64,000 nucleotides of DNA from UBA4417 sp031550085 (lineage in GTDB: Bacteria > Bacteroidota > Bacteroidia > Bacteroidales > UBA4417): NCBI GenBank assembly GCA_031550085.1, contig JAVBOY010000022.1, positions 62,001-126,000 on the forward strand, read 5' to 3'. A program made the translations under genes and the position numbers. The notes under the pieces were generated by a model. It was not told the origin of the DNA, ran no database searches, and was given only the letters and a program-made list of their open reading frames with translations. Every line of letters begins with the position of its first letter. The stretch's first letter is position 1. Of this stretch, positions 8,074 to 16,671 are shown piece by piece.

Positions 8074-11000
8074 TACTGAGCCCCGGACGGTTTTTAGCTT
8101 ATTTCCGGCACTTTTGTCGAGGTATTTAATCAGGTAAGTATAAACGCCAGACGGGCATTTTTCCCCTTTCGATTTTCCATCCCAACCGTCAGCAGGACTT
8201 TTTGTATCAAAAATAACTTCTCCCCATTTGTTGTAGATCTGCATTTGGAAATTGTTCTCAAAATCATTGTCCATTCCCGTGCAAATAATGCTGAAAACGT
8301 CGTTCATTCCGTCGCCGTTCGGTGTGAAAGCATTTGGGATCAAAAGTTTAGAATTTGAAAGGCTGCATAAAACAACCAACACCGAGTCGAAAGATGCACA
8401 GGTGGCCGAAAGCGAAGCTTTTATCCAGTACCAGCCGATGTCCGGTACCGGGCAGGTTGGCGAATTGCTTCCGTTTTGCCATACATAAGGATCACTGGAT
8501 GGATCCGCTTCCAAAACCAAACCTTCGGCAAAGCAAAGCGTATCTTCTGCCATATTCAGCAAAACGTTGGGCCTGATTTCCGGAATATCGAAAGAAAGAT
8601 TCCCATTATTTAAAAAGCAACCCTTGGCATCTTTTACAATAACAGCATGGGACTTGGGCGCCAAACCGGTTTTTATATTTGTTTCCCAGGTGATTCCGCC
8701 ATCATAAGAGTAATCATAAGGGGAAACTCCTCCTTGCACAAAAATGGCGAAAGAGCCGCCGTCTTTACATAAACTGGGAACGATACGGGTACTGTCGACC
8801 GCTAACGAATCCGGTTCCGTAATGGAAACAGTGCAGATGGCAATGCACCCGTCTTGGTCTGTAACCGTACAAATAAAGTCGCCTTTCGGTAAATTCGAAG
8901 CGAGGCTGTCGGTTTGCGCCGGGCTGGTATTCCAACTAAATATATATGGAGCGGAGCCGCTTCTTGCTTGTGTCAATGCCGATCCGTCGTTTTTTCCATA
9001 GCAGCTTATATTCTTTACATTACTGGGCTGAATGCTGGCCGTGAGGCTTGTCGTATTCGGCAGGGCCATACTTGTCGAATCGATGCAACCTATTGCATCT
9101 TTTATTTTTGCCATATAACTATTTGCCGGAAGCCCTGTAAACACGCCCGAACTGCTCCATGTAAGCCCTCCGTCGATGGAATATTCAAAAGGAGCCGTTC
9201 CGTAAACTGGGGCAATGGTAATTTCGCCATCACTTGCTGCGCAAGTGGCCGGAATAGTGAGAAGCGATATGACTATGATCCGCGAAGCTTGTGGCAAATA
9301 AACGCTGTTGGTATAGGTTTCAAGAGAAATATTATCGGTTACGGTAAAGGAATAGGTGCCTGAAACCAAATTGCTTAGGACATTGTTGAATTGTGGGGGA
9401 GACGTGTGCCATTGATAAGAGAAATCACCCGATCCGCCGCTGGCTTGCAAGGTTAGGCGGCCATTGTTTCCGCCGAAACAGCTTACCGTGTCCACAAGTA
9501 CATCAACCGTAAATGTGGAAGAAGTTGAACCGACTGTGGCAACAATCGTAAATTGGCAGGAATTGGCATCCCGTACCTCAAGGATGTATGAGCCTCCCGC
9601 CAGGTTCGCAAACAGATTGCTTGTTTGCCAATTGGTGCCATCGATCGAATACTGGTAGCCGGGAGTTCCTCCGGTAGCCGTTACGGTGATGCTGCCGTTG
9701 TTGAGGCCGATATCTGAAGGAGTGGTAGTTGTGGAAGCATCCAATACCGGCGGTTCGGTAATTGCGATATTTTCCGTTACACTACATCCGGTGGCATCCG
9801 AAATCTGGCAGCTGTAATTTCCGGCGGCCAATCCCGTAGCGGCTTGCGATGAAGACACATTAGGTGTCCACTGGTAGGTGTAGGGCGGTATCCCGTCACT
9901 TGCGGTAACGGTAATTTCCCCGTCGGAATCGTTATAGCAGGAAACATTTTTTACTGTATGGCTTGATGCCAGCGTAGAAGCATCGTTGGCAACCACCACG
10001 CTTTGGGCTGGAGTTTCGCAACCGTTGGCATCTTTCATTTTTACCAGATATGTTCCTGCCGCTAAATAGGAAAAAACGTTGTTGGGCTGCCAGAAAGTTC
10101 CGTTATTGTTCGAATATTGGTAGGGCGGTACGCCGCCCGATTCATTGGATATTGTGATCGATCCGTCGTTGTTTCCACACGAAGCATCGGTTGCACTCTG
10201 TAAAAAACCAAGCTCCGGAGGCCCTGTTACATCAATATCAAAAATGATAGTGCATCCGGTGGCATCCGAAACTTCGCAATGGTAAACTCCAACCACAAGC
10301 CCTGTAGCAATTTGAGAGGAAGAAACATTGGGCGTCCATTGGTAGGAGTAAGGCAAGGTTCCGTTGCTTGTGTTGATGACAATTTCTCCGTCAGAACCGT
10401 TGAAACAGGTAAGATGCTGGACAGTGAAGGAGGCAGAGAAACCGGAAGTCGTATTGGTGATGGAAATATTTACCGCAGTTGTTTCGCAGGAATTGGCGTC
10501 TTTTACTTTTACGGGATAATTCCCGACAATTAAATTGAGAAAAACCGGAGAACTTTGCCAGGTTACTCCATTGTCTATTGAATACTGGTAAGGTGGCGTT
10601 CCGCCTGCTTCATTCGAGATGGTGATTGTGCCGTTGTCATTGAGGCAAAAAGTTTGTGTCGACGTATGCGAAAAGGTTATTTGCTGGGGATTTGAAATCG
10701 CAACATTTTCCGTAATGCTGCATCCGGTAGCATCCGAAATCTGGCAACTGTAATTTCCAGCCGAAAGACCTGTGGCAGTTTGGGTAGAGGAAACATTGGG
10801 CGTCCATGCATAACTGTAGGGCAATGTTCCATTACTGGGTGACAGGGTAATGCTGCCGTCGGCTCCGTTATGACAGGAAATGGGCGTCGTTGTGAACGTA
10901 GCGGAAAGGGTAGAACCGGTATTCGATATAGGAATATTTTGAGCGGTTGCTTCACATTGATTGGCATCTTTTATTTTGACCGGATAACTACCGGCAGCCA

Positions 11001-12552
11001 AACTGTTGAAAACAGAACTACTTTGCCAGGTAAGGCCGTTATCTATGGAATACTGATATGGCGGTGTTCCTCCGGTTTCGCTGTTTACGGTAATGGAACC
11101 GTTGCTGTTTCCGCAGGAAGCATTGGTCGATGATGTAGCGAAAGTAACAGGCGCCGGATTGGAAAGGGGAACATTCACCGTAATGCTACAACCCGCTTGG
11201 TCGGAAATCTGGCAACTGTAACTTCCGGAGGCAAGTCCTGTGGCGGTTTGCGTAGTCGATACATTGGGTGTCCAGGAATAGGAGTAGGGAGGGGTTCCGT
11301 TTTCCGGATTCAACGTGATGCTTCCGTCCGTTCCGTTGTGGCAGGTGACCGGCGTGCTTACAATGTTGGTACAAGCCAGGTCGCTGGTATGGGTTACTTC
11401 AAATTCAGCAAAGGATGTTTCGTTATAGGCTCTCCCCCTTGCTTGGTCGTAATTGTTGCCGTTTTTATCGTCGGTTGCATAACGCCACGCATAGACCCGG
11501 TAATAAACTTTTTCGTCGCATGCCAGGGAAAAAGTCTCCGAATGCGTGGTGATGGTGGAACTATTGATATGCGCCACAACAGTTGCTGTCCCGATTAAAT
11601 TTCCGGTATTGTAGGTTCTTCCGTCAACCGGAGGTGTAAACGAGTTGATCGTATTGCGAAGCACAAGATAGCCTTGCGTTAAGTCACTGGGGTTGGGATC
11701 GACGGCGGCATTCCAATTCAGGGTAATTCCGTTGGGTGCTGTAAATGTGTAATTGGGGGAGGGGGATGTCGGCGCATTCCAAACCGGTTCTCGCAAACTT
11801 CGCCAAAACACGGAATTTGCTGTGGAACTGCTTGTGCATTGATTGGGCAAACCGGAAACCTTTGCTGTCGAAATGGCCGTGCGGGTTGTTCCCGAATAGG
11901 AGGGGGCAATGCCGTTATAGTCGGCTAATGTGGCGCCAGGGCAAACCATAACCGCATCTGCCGCAGCGGTGGAAAGCCCGGATATTTCATGGTTTAACTT
12001 GGGTAACGGAAGATTGATAAAACAAGTATCGGGTGTCAACTTATGCCCCAATGCATGTATGTGGGCTCCTGAGGCATTCCGGAGTTGGATGATATCTGCG
12101 CTGTTTGCAAGATTTAAGGTCGATCCGCTGAATGAAGGCGAAGACCCGAATAGTCCACCGGTGAAATAGGTGGGATCATTTGCCCAAACTTCAATGTATC
12201 CGTCGTTTTTATTCACATCTTGCGGATGGGCGGTTGTTCCGTCGGTCGAGATTTTGCGGTGCCAAATCACAATGATGGTTCCGGCCCGCATGTTGTTCCA
12301 GAAAGAAGAATTACTGAATTTTATCGGTGTCTGCCAACTTCTTTGGCTGGCGTTGTTATCCCGTAATGTCCAGCCCTCCATATTTACGTTGTCGGAAACA
12401 ACCAATAACTCGGTGTATTCTCCGCGAGGATCTCCCAAAGGATTCGAATCGTTTTGATAGCTGCTCACAACAACCAATTGCGCCTGTACTAGATGACAAG
12501 CACAAAAGAAAAAGAGGAATAGAATATTTATTTTTAAATACTTATAGCCCAT
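8059..12552 (-). CDS. Giant SprB-repeat adhesin with gliding-type (type B) T9SS domain
   Basis: A 1497-residue secreted surface protein. Residues 1-24 are a signal peptide (FLFFFCACHLVQA). Residues about 25-250 look like a lamin-tail-type beta domain (GEYTELLVVSDN, MEGWTLRDN). Residues about 265-390 resemble a fibronectin III fold (GITLNWNAAVDPNPSD). From about 398 to 1330 there are 12 SprB-like repeats that strictly alternate between two types: one with C-x-N-G-x-D-G-x-I and PPYSYSWTP, the other with NGSI and PPYQYSIDNGxTWQ. Residues about 1405-1497 are the gliding-motility-associated type B C-terminal domain (NAFTPNGDGMND, YNKWGEVIF, DGWDGK, CPSGVYTYLI). SprB in Flavobacterium johnsoniae is a moving adhesin; here a surface attachment role is inferred. 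No gld or spr motility genes are in the window. Confidence 0.9.
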   Translation of the reverse strand: MGYKYLKINILFLFFFCACHLVQAQLVVVSSYQNDSNPLGDPRGEYTELLVVSDNVNMEGWTLRDNNASQRSWQTPIKFSNSSFWNNMRAGTIIVIWHRKISTDGTTAHPQDVNKNDGYIEVWANDPTYFTGGLFGSSPSFSGSTLNLANSADIIQLRNASGAHIHALGHKLTPDTCFINLPLPKLNHEISGLSTAAADAVMVCPGATLADYNGIAPSYSGTTRTAISTAKVSGLPNQCTSSSTANSVFWRSLREPVWNAPTSPSPNYTFTAPNGITLNWNAAVDPNPSDLTQGYLVLRNTINSFTPPVDGRTYNTGNLIGTATVVAHINSSTITTHSETFSLACDEKVYYRVYAWRYATDDKNGNNYDQARGRAYNETSFAEFEVTHTSDLACTNIVSTPVTCHNGTDGSITLNPENGTPPYSYSWTPNVSTTQTATGLASGSYSCQISDQAGCSITVNVPLSNPAPVTFATSSTNASCGNSNGSITVNSETGGTPPYQYSIDNGLTWQSSSVFNSLAAGSYPVKIKDANQCEATAQNIPISNTGSTLSATFTTTPISCHNGADGSITLSPSNGTLPYSYAWTPNVSSTQTATGLSAGNYSCQISDATGCSITENVAISNPQQITFSHTSTQTFCLNDNGTITISNEAGGTPPYQYSIDNGVTWQSSPVFLNLIVGNYPVKVKDANSCETTAVNISITNTTSGFSASFTVQHLTCFNGSDGEIVINTSNGTLPYSYQWTPNVSSSQIATGLVVGVYHCEVSDATGCTIIFDIDVTGPPELGFLQSATDASCGNNDGSITISNESGGVPPYQYSNNNGTFWQPNNVFSYLAAGTYLVKMKDANGCETPAQSVVVANDASTLASSHTVKNVSCYNDSDGEITVTASDGIPPYTYQWTPNVSSSQAATGLAAGNYSCQISDATGCSVTENIAITEPPVLDASTTTTPSDIGLNNGSITVTATGGTPGYQYSIDGTNWQTSNLFANLAGGSYILEVRDANSCQFTIVATVGSTSSTFTVDVLVDTVSCFGGNNGRLTLQASGGSGDFSYQWHTSPPQFNNVLSNLVSGTYSFTVTDNISLETYTNSVYLPQASRIIVISLLTIPATCAASDGEITIAPVYGTAPFEYSIDGGLTWSSSGVFTGLPANSYMAKIKDAIGCIDSTSMALPNTTSLTASIQPSNVKNISCYGKNDGSALTQARSGSAPYIFSWNTSPAQTDSLASNLPKGDFICTVTDQDGCIAICTVSITEPDSLAVDSTRIVPSLCKDGGSFAIFVQGGVSPYDYSYDGGITWETNIKTGLAPKSHAVIVKDAKGCFLNNGNLSFDIPEIRPNVLLNMAEDTLCFAEGLVLEADPSSDPYVWQNGSNSPTCPVPDIGWYWIKASLSATCASFDSVLVVLCSLSNSKLLIPNAFTPNGDGMNDVFSIICTGMDNDFENNFQMQIYNKWGEVIFDTKSPADGWDGKSKGEKCPSGVYTYLIKYLDKSAGNKLKTVRGSVLLLE

Positions 12553-12650
12553 ACAAGAGCATGTAAGGTTCTGTAAAAAATCAAAAAATCAGGGAACAAT
12601 GTTACATCTTTTTTGCGGAAGTCTGACCGGTTTTTGATATAAATTCCGAT

Positions 12651-12675
12651 AAAAAAAGCTGTCAAATTTGACAGC
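12651..12675 (-). terminator. Terminator of aspA
   Basis: The palindrome GCTGTCAAATTTGACAGC (12658-12675) is followed on the minus strand by a seven-T run. It is 13 nt past the aspA stop. Confidence 0.8.
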
Positions 12676-12687
12676 TTTTCTTGATTC

Positions 12688-14091
12688 TTACAAAATAAAT
12701 TCCGGTTTGATCAGGTTCTCAAACGTATAAATCTGCTCCCATTTTTCTTTGGAAACCAACTTCCGCTCGTTGACGACAATTTCGTAGATGGATTTCCCCG
12801 TAGCCATTGCATCTTTCACCACTTCCGAAGTGGCTTCGTAGCCTAAAATCGGGTTCAGCTGCGTGACAATTCCGATGCTGTTCATCACCATATTGCGGGT
12901 ATGTTCGGCATTGGCCGTGATTCCAACCACGCATTTTTCACGAAGCGTGTTGCAAGCATTGGTCATATACCGGATGGAAGTGAACAATGCAAACGAAATA
13001 ACGGGTTCCATGACGTTCAATTGCAATTGGCCGGCTTCGGCAGCCATGGTCACGGTCATGTCGGCGCCGATTACGTAGAAAGCGGTTTGGTTGACCACTT
13101 CGGGAATTACCGGATTTACCTTTCCGGGCATAATGCTGGATCCGGGTTGGCGTGGCGGCAAATTGATTTCGTTCAATCCGCAACGGGGGCCGGAACTCAA
13201 CAAACGCAAGTCATTACAAATTTTCGAAACTTTGGTGGCCGTGCGCTTCATCACGCCGGATAATTGCACGTAAGCGCCGGTATCATAAGTCGCTTCAATC
13301 AAATCGGTAGCCAGTTTCAAATCCAGGCCCGAAATTTTTGCCAGATGCACCGTCACCAATTCCGGATAGCTGGTAGGCGCGTTCACACGGGTTCCAATGG
13401 CTGTAGCGCCCATGTTGATCTCCGAAATCAGCTTTTTGCTTTCTTTGATACGGGCCAATTCTTCGCGAAGCGTGGTTGCATAAGCGTTAAATTCGTCTCC
13501 CATGCTCATGGGAACCGCATCTTGCAATTGGGTGCGCCCCATTTTTAATACATTTTTAAATTCTTTGCCTTTGGCTTCGAATGCATCGGCCAAATTGCTG
13601 ATGGAGAGCGAATAGTTGCTCAGTTTGTAAATCAAGGCAATGCGGAATGCGGTCGGATAAGCATCATTGGTCGATTGCGAACAGTTTACGTGGTTGTTGG
13701 GATGGCAAAATTCATATTCTCCCTTTTTCTTTCCCATTTTTTCCAAAGCCACGTTGGCGATTACCTCGTTGGCATTCATGTTTACGGAAGTTCCCGCTCC
13801 GCCTTGGATCAGGTCGCTTAAAAACTGGTCGTTGTACTTCCCGGTGGCTACTTCGTCGCAGGCTTCTGCAATGTACTTGGCAATGTTTTTGTCAAGTACG
13901 CCCAATTCGGCATTGGCAATGGCCGCAGCTTTTTTTACATAAGCCAATGCTTTTACAAACAGGGGTTCTGATTTAATCGGAATGCCTGTAATATTAAAGT
14001 TATCCAATGCCCGTAACGTTTGAATGCCATAATAAGCATTCTCCGGTATTTCTAATTCGCCTAAAAAATCGTGTTCAATGCGATGTTTCAT
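12688..14091 (-). CDS. aspA: Aspartate ammonia-lyase (aspartase)
   Basis: A 467-residue member of the fumarase/aspartase superfamily that would interconvert L-aspartate with fumarate and ammonia. The superfamily signature SSIMPGKVNPVIPE, holding the catalytic serine, is near residue 320. N-terminal ENAYYGIQTLRA is the form typical of aspartases and class II fumarases. GRTQLQDAVPMSMG and HVNCSQSTND are further substrate-site segments. The ALDNFNITG start and overall length favour aspartase over fumarase, which usually has a different RxxxE start. In an anaerobic Bacteroidales-type metabolism it would feed fumarate to respiration or use aspartate as nitrogen source. Monocistronic with a strong terminator. 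Confidence 0.85.
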   Translation of the reverse strand: MKHRIEHDFLGELEIPENAYYGIQTLRALDNFNITGIPIKSEPLFVKALAYVKKAAAIANAELGVLDKNIAKYIAEACDEVATGKYNDQFLSDLIQGGAGTSVNMNANEVIANVALEKMGKKKGEYEFCHPNNHVNCSQSTNDAYPTAFRIALIYKLSNYSLSISNLADAFEAKGKEFKNVLKMGRTQLQDAVPMSMGDEFNAYATTLREELARIKESKKLISEINMGATAIGTRVNAPTSYPELVTVHLAKISGLDLKLATDLIEATYDTGAYVQLSGVMKRTATKVSKICNDLRLLSSGPRCGLNEINLPPRQPGSSIMPGKVNPVIPEVVNQTAFYVIGADMTVTMAAEAGQLQLNVMEPVISFALFTSIRYMTNACNTLREKCVVGITANAEHTRNMVMNSIGIVTQLNPILGYEATSEVVKDAMATGKSIYEIVVNERKLVSKEKWEQIYTFENLIKPEFIL

Positions 14092-14181
14092 GTTTCTTAT
14101 TGTATTTTATAAATGTGTTGGTCGAAAAAAATAATATGGATCAATATGATGATCGTTTTTACGTAAAAACAAGTTGGGTCG

Positions 14182-14628
14182 TTATTTGGTGGCAAATTTT
14201 GCCAGAATGGTTTTCCCTTTAAGCAGTACAAGCGCTTTTTTTTGAAAAGCCGCCCGGTCAGCTTCTTTGAGTGCATTTAAAAATGCCGTTTCAACAGTTG
14301 CTTCATGGCTGCATGCTTCTTGGGTTGTGTTGATACCCAAAAAGCGGGATTGCCCGGTTTTGAGGTTTTGTTCGACATATCCTTTGGCCGTATTACAACC
14401 TAAAAAAGCTTCGAAATCCCCTCTTTTTCCAAAAATCAATTTGGGTTCAACTCCTTTGGTTGAGACGAGGGTCGAGATTTTTTTACCGTTAATTTCTTTG
14501 ACAAACCATTCTTTGTTGACCACTTCTTTAGGGTCAACTGTTTCGAGTTTTGCCGTTTTACATGAAATCAAAATAAGTGTGGTAAAAATAACTGCTAGAA
14601 TACCTACCTTTAAAATACTGTTTTTCAT
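14182..14628 (-). CDS. META/HslJ-like domain lipoprotein
   Basis: The start is taken at the ATG 14626-14628 (MKNSILKVGILAV), giving 148 residues; an upstream in-frame ATG at 14649 would place seven residues before the signal. The lipobox LILISC ends at about residue 23, so the mature protein is a lipoprotein. The remainder has META-domain features: KEWFVKEING, KLIFGKRGDFEAFLGCNTAKGYVE and TTQEACSHEATVETAFLNAL. In HslJ and similar proteins this domain is linked to envelope stress or novobiocin resistance, but the function here is unknown. One cysteine in LGCN and another in ACS may form a disulfide in the mature protein. Confidence 0.7.
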   Translation of the reverse strand: MKNSILKVGILAVIFTTLILISCKTAKLETVDPKEVVNKEWFVKEINGKKISTLVSTKGVEPKLIFGKRGDFEAFLGCNTAKGYVEQNLKTGQSRFLGINTTQEACSHEATVETAFLNALKEADRAAFQKKALVLLKGKTILAKFATK

Positions 14629-14929
14629 TCGAAATAAATTTATATACAAGGATAAAAACGGTGCAAAGCTAACAATATTTTACCGAAGAAACTGAAAAAT
14701 AAAAAAGCATGCAAGAGTCTAGTTTATAGCATTTTGCGAAATGTTTTTTGATGGGTTGTTTTTGCAAGCCAAACTTGATTCTAAGAAAACGGCGACGAAA
14801 GCCACCCTTACTCTTTCAGGGGAAGGAAACTTCGCGTTGCCGGACAAAAGGTATAAAATACATTCTTTACCATACAAAAAAAGCCGCCCCAAAGCAGCTT
14901 TTTCTGTTGTTGAATGTTTAGAGTGAAAT
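14629..14929. other. Non-coding interval before repeat array R1
   Basis: AT-rich sequence with no convincing gene. A 61-codon plus-strand reading frame (14741-14926) has no start context or family resemblance. An imperfect hairpin near 14878-14905 is too weak to call a terminator. Confidence 0.5.
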
Positions 14930-15331
14930 GTAAACAGTGAGGGGTGGGTTATTTGTTGAACTGTTGAATCGTTGAGTTGTTGAACTGTTTATTTGTAAGG
15001 TAACAAGTTTAGGGTTTACAGTTGACATTTGGTTGCCAAAAGGTTAAATAGGAGCTGTCCGATTTTAATTGAATAAGATAAATTAATCTAATGTTATTCT
15101 ATTTTAATCGCATAGGGGTACTTAAGTGAAACGTGAACAGTGAAGGGTGAGCTGACCTGTTTAATTGTTTATTGGGTGCAGGGTAAAAGGTGAATGGAAC
15201 AAGGTTTGTTATTCGTTTTTTGTTGTTCGCTTACTCGTCACCAAACCTCACTTTCAATTTTCCATTTTCAATTGAAAACTCGTTTACCAGTCTACTCGTC
15301 AACGCGTTTACTAAACATTTTTAACTTTCAA
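14930..15331 (-). repeat. Composite 7/8-nt phrase array R1, downstream of the C1 peptidase gene
   Basis: Non-coding. It is made of degenerate short phrases: TGTTGAA/TGTTTAA types of about 8 nt, GTGAACA-GTGAAGG heptamers, TTTCAAT heptamers and CTCGTTTAC/TCTACTCG octamers. In the sense of the upstream peptidase gene (minus strand), the array starts right at its stop codon and runs toward the META lipoprotein gene. It contains the 135-bp element at 14981-15114. Same composition and orientation rule as five other intervals in the window. Confidence 0.8.
14981..15114 (-). repeat. Dispersed ~135-bp element, copy 1 (ends with 38-bp core)
   Basis: Aligns with 41744-41878 with about nine differences over its length. 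The shared text includes GGTTGCCAAAAGGTTAAATA and TGTCCGATTTT. The last 38 bp (15077-15114, ending TTTTAATCGCATA) are also found alone in two other arrays. Confidence 0.8.
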
Positions 15332-16570
15332 CTATTTAAACTTCGGCAGATAATCCTTCATCATGTCTTTGTGTACCGCAAAATCCATCATTTTCAGTTT
15401 TACATAGTCTTCGTGGAAAAAGTAATACCCAAAGTTTTTATTTTTCTCTTTGCCACCCGTACGGCTTCCGGCTCCCGAATCTTTCACCAGAAACCAGGTT
15501 TTACCGTCCTTTTCCAGATAACCGACCAAATGCATTCCGTGGTCGTCGGTGGTGGTTTCGTTGCTGAAGCGGAATTGGCGTGCTTCGTCGTTAATGTATT
15601 GCGAAGGAATATCATAGGAAGGAATCACGGCTGCATTGGCTTCGCGGGCTAAAAAGCCCGATTCCGATACATCGCCGCCGATGGAAAGGGTGTAGCCTTG
15701 TTTGATCGCCTTTTTCAGGATTTCCATATAGACATCCAACGGAACGTTGTAATAAGATTTATCGTGCCACCAGTTATCAGGAACTTCGTATTCACATTGT
15801 TTCCAGAAAGGCTGTTGCATATAACTCAATACATCGCAATAATCGTCCGGATTAAATTTGAGCACTTGTGTCATGTAATCTTTGGGCGAATACGTTTTTC
15901 CATTTACGGTAACCGTAGTGGGCGGCTCGCCGATATAATAATTGAGCAAGCTCTTTACATTGGCTATCATGGTTTTTTCATCCCAGATGTTGTTTTTTTT
16001 GCAAAAATCCAGGTAGGCCTTAAATTCATTGAATAGTTTTTCGTGGGTGTAAACTTTTTGTCCCGGAAGCAAGCCGGAATAAGCATCGTAGGGCAGGCAG
16101 CCATATTTTTTCATTTCGCGGGTAACGGCATTCCCTTCCGAACCTTCGCCGATGTTGATGTTTCCGCGTGTACGGATCCATTCCATCGTGCGCTCCAGGT
16201 ATTCGTTGTAAACCGTAAACATTTCCGACAATTTTACTTTCTGTCCGGTAAGGCGGAAAATTTCACTTTCAACAAATGAGGTGGAAGCAAAGCACCAGCA
16301 GGTATTGGTATTCCCCTGCGAAATGGGGTCGTTGTGCCAGAATTGGGTGAAATCCGCTTTATCCGCGGGAATGTTGTAGTTCGCCGGATCCGCTTTGAAG
16401 GCTTTGGTTGCTTTGGGCGTTTCTTTTTGCGATTGGAATTCTTCAATCCCTTTTAAAATGGTGTTTTGATAGTAGCCCGGTTCATAGGTTTTAAAAACAG
16501 CTTTGTCTTGTGCCTGAACAAATGGAAAGACGAAAAATGCGGATAAGGATGCAATGAAATATCGTTTCAT
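15332..16570 (-). CDS. C1-family (bleomycin hydrolase/aminopeptidase C-like) peptidase, exported
   Basis: A 412-residue papain-fold cysteine peptidase with a signal peptide (ASLSAFFVFPFVQAQ, 1-20). The active-site segment is QGNTNTCWCFASTSF near residues 90-104 and the histidine is in DDHGMHLVGYL near 343. At the place of the usual asparagine (VKNSWG) the sequence reads VKDSGAGS, so the third catalytic residue appears to be aspartate, or the site is rearranged. The family normally acts as an aminopeptidase forming hexameric barrels; an exported form suggests peptide processing in the periplasm. Lone gene with its own promoter, followed by repeat array R1. Confidence 0.85.
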   Translation of the reverse strand: MKRYFIASLSAFFVFPFVQAQDKAVFKTYEPGYYQNTILKGIEEFQSQKETPKATKAFKADPANYNIPADKADFTQFWHNDPISQGNTNTCWCFASTSFVESEIFRLTGQKVKLSEMFTVYNEYLERTMEWIRTRGNINIGEGSEGNAVTREMKKYGCLPYDAYSGLLPGQKVYTHEKLFNEFKAYLDFCKKNNIWDEKTMIANVKSLLNYYIGEPPTTVTVNGKTYSPKDYMTQVLKFNPDDYCDVLSYMQQPFWKQCEYEVPDNWWHDKSYYNVPLDVYMEILKKAIKQGYTLSIGGDVSESGFLAREANAAVIPSYDIPSQYINDEARQFRFSNETTTDDHGMHLVGYLEKDGKTWFLVKDSGAGSRTGGKEKNKNFGYYFFHEDYVKLKMMDFAVHKDMMKDYLPKFK

Positions 16571-16590
16571 AAAAATAAAGTTTTAAGCGC

Positions 16591-16598
16591 CAAATGTA
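16591..16598 (-). promoter_or_regulatory. -7 element of the C1 peptidase gene
   Basis: TACATTTG on the minus strand matches TAnnTTTG exactly. A TTTG lies 21 nt upstream. Confidence 0.55.
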
Positions 16599-16620
16599 GA
16601 AATGTTTTCCTGTTCCGAAC

Positions 16621-16650
16621 AAAAAAAGCGGTGAAAATTTTCACCGCTTT
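16621..16650 (-). terminator. Terminator of pckA
   Basis: The palindromic stem AAAGCGGTGAAAATTTTCAC and its completing CGCTTT (16625-16650) is followed by a T run on the minus strand. It lies about 20 nt past the pckA stop. Confidence 0.85.
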
Positions 16651-16671
16651 CACAACTCAAATTTTTGCCGT

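Noticed and set aside
14741..14926. A 61-codon plus-strand frame and a nearby hairpin
   Set aside because: No recognisable start context, and the hairpin near 14878-14905 has mismatches in a short stem.
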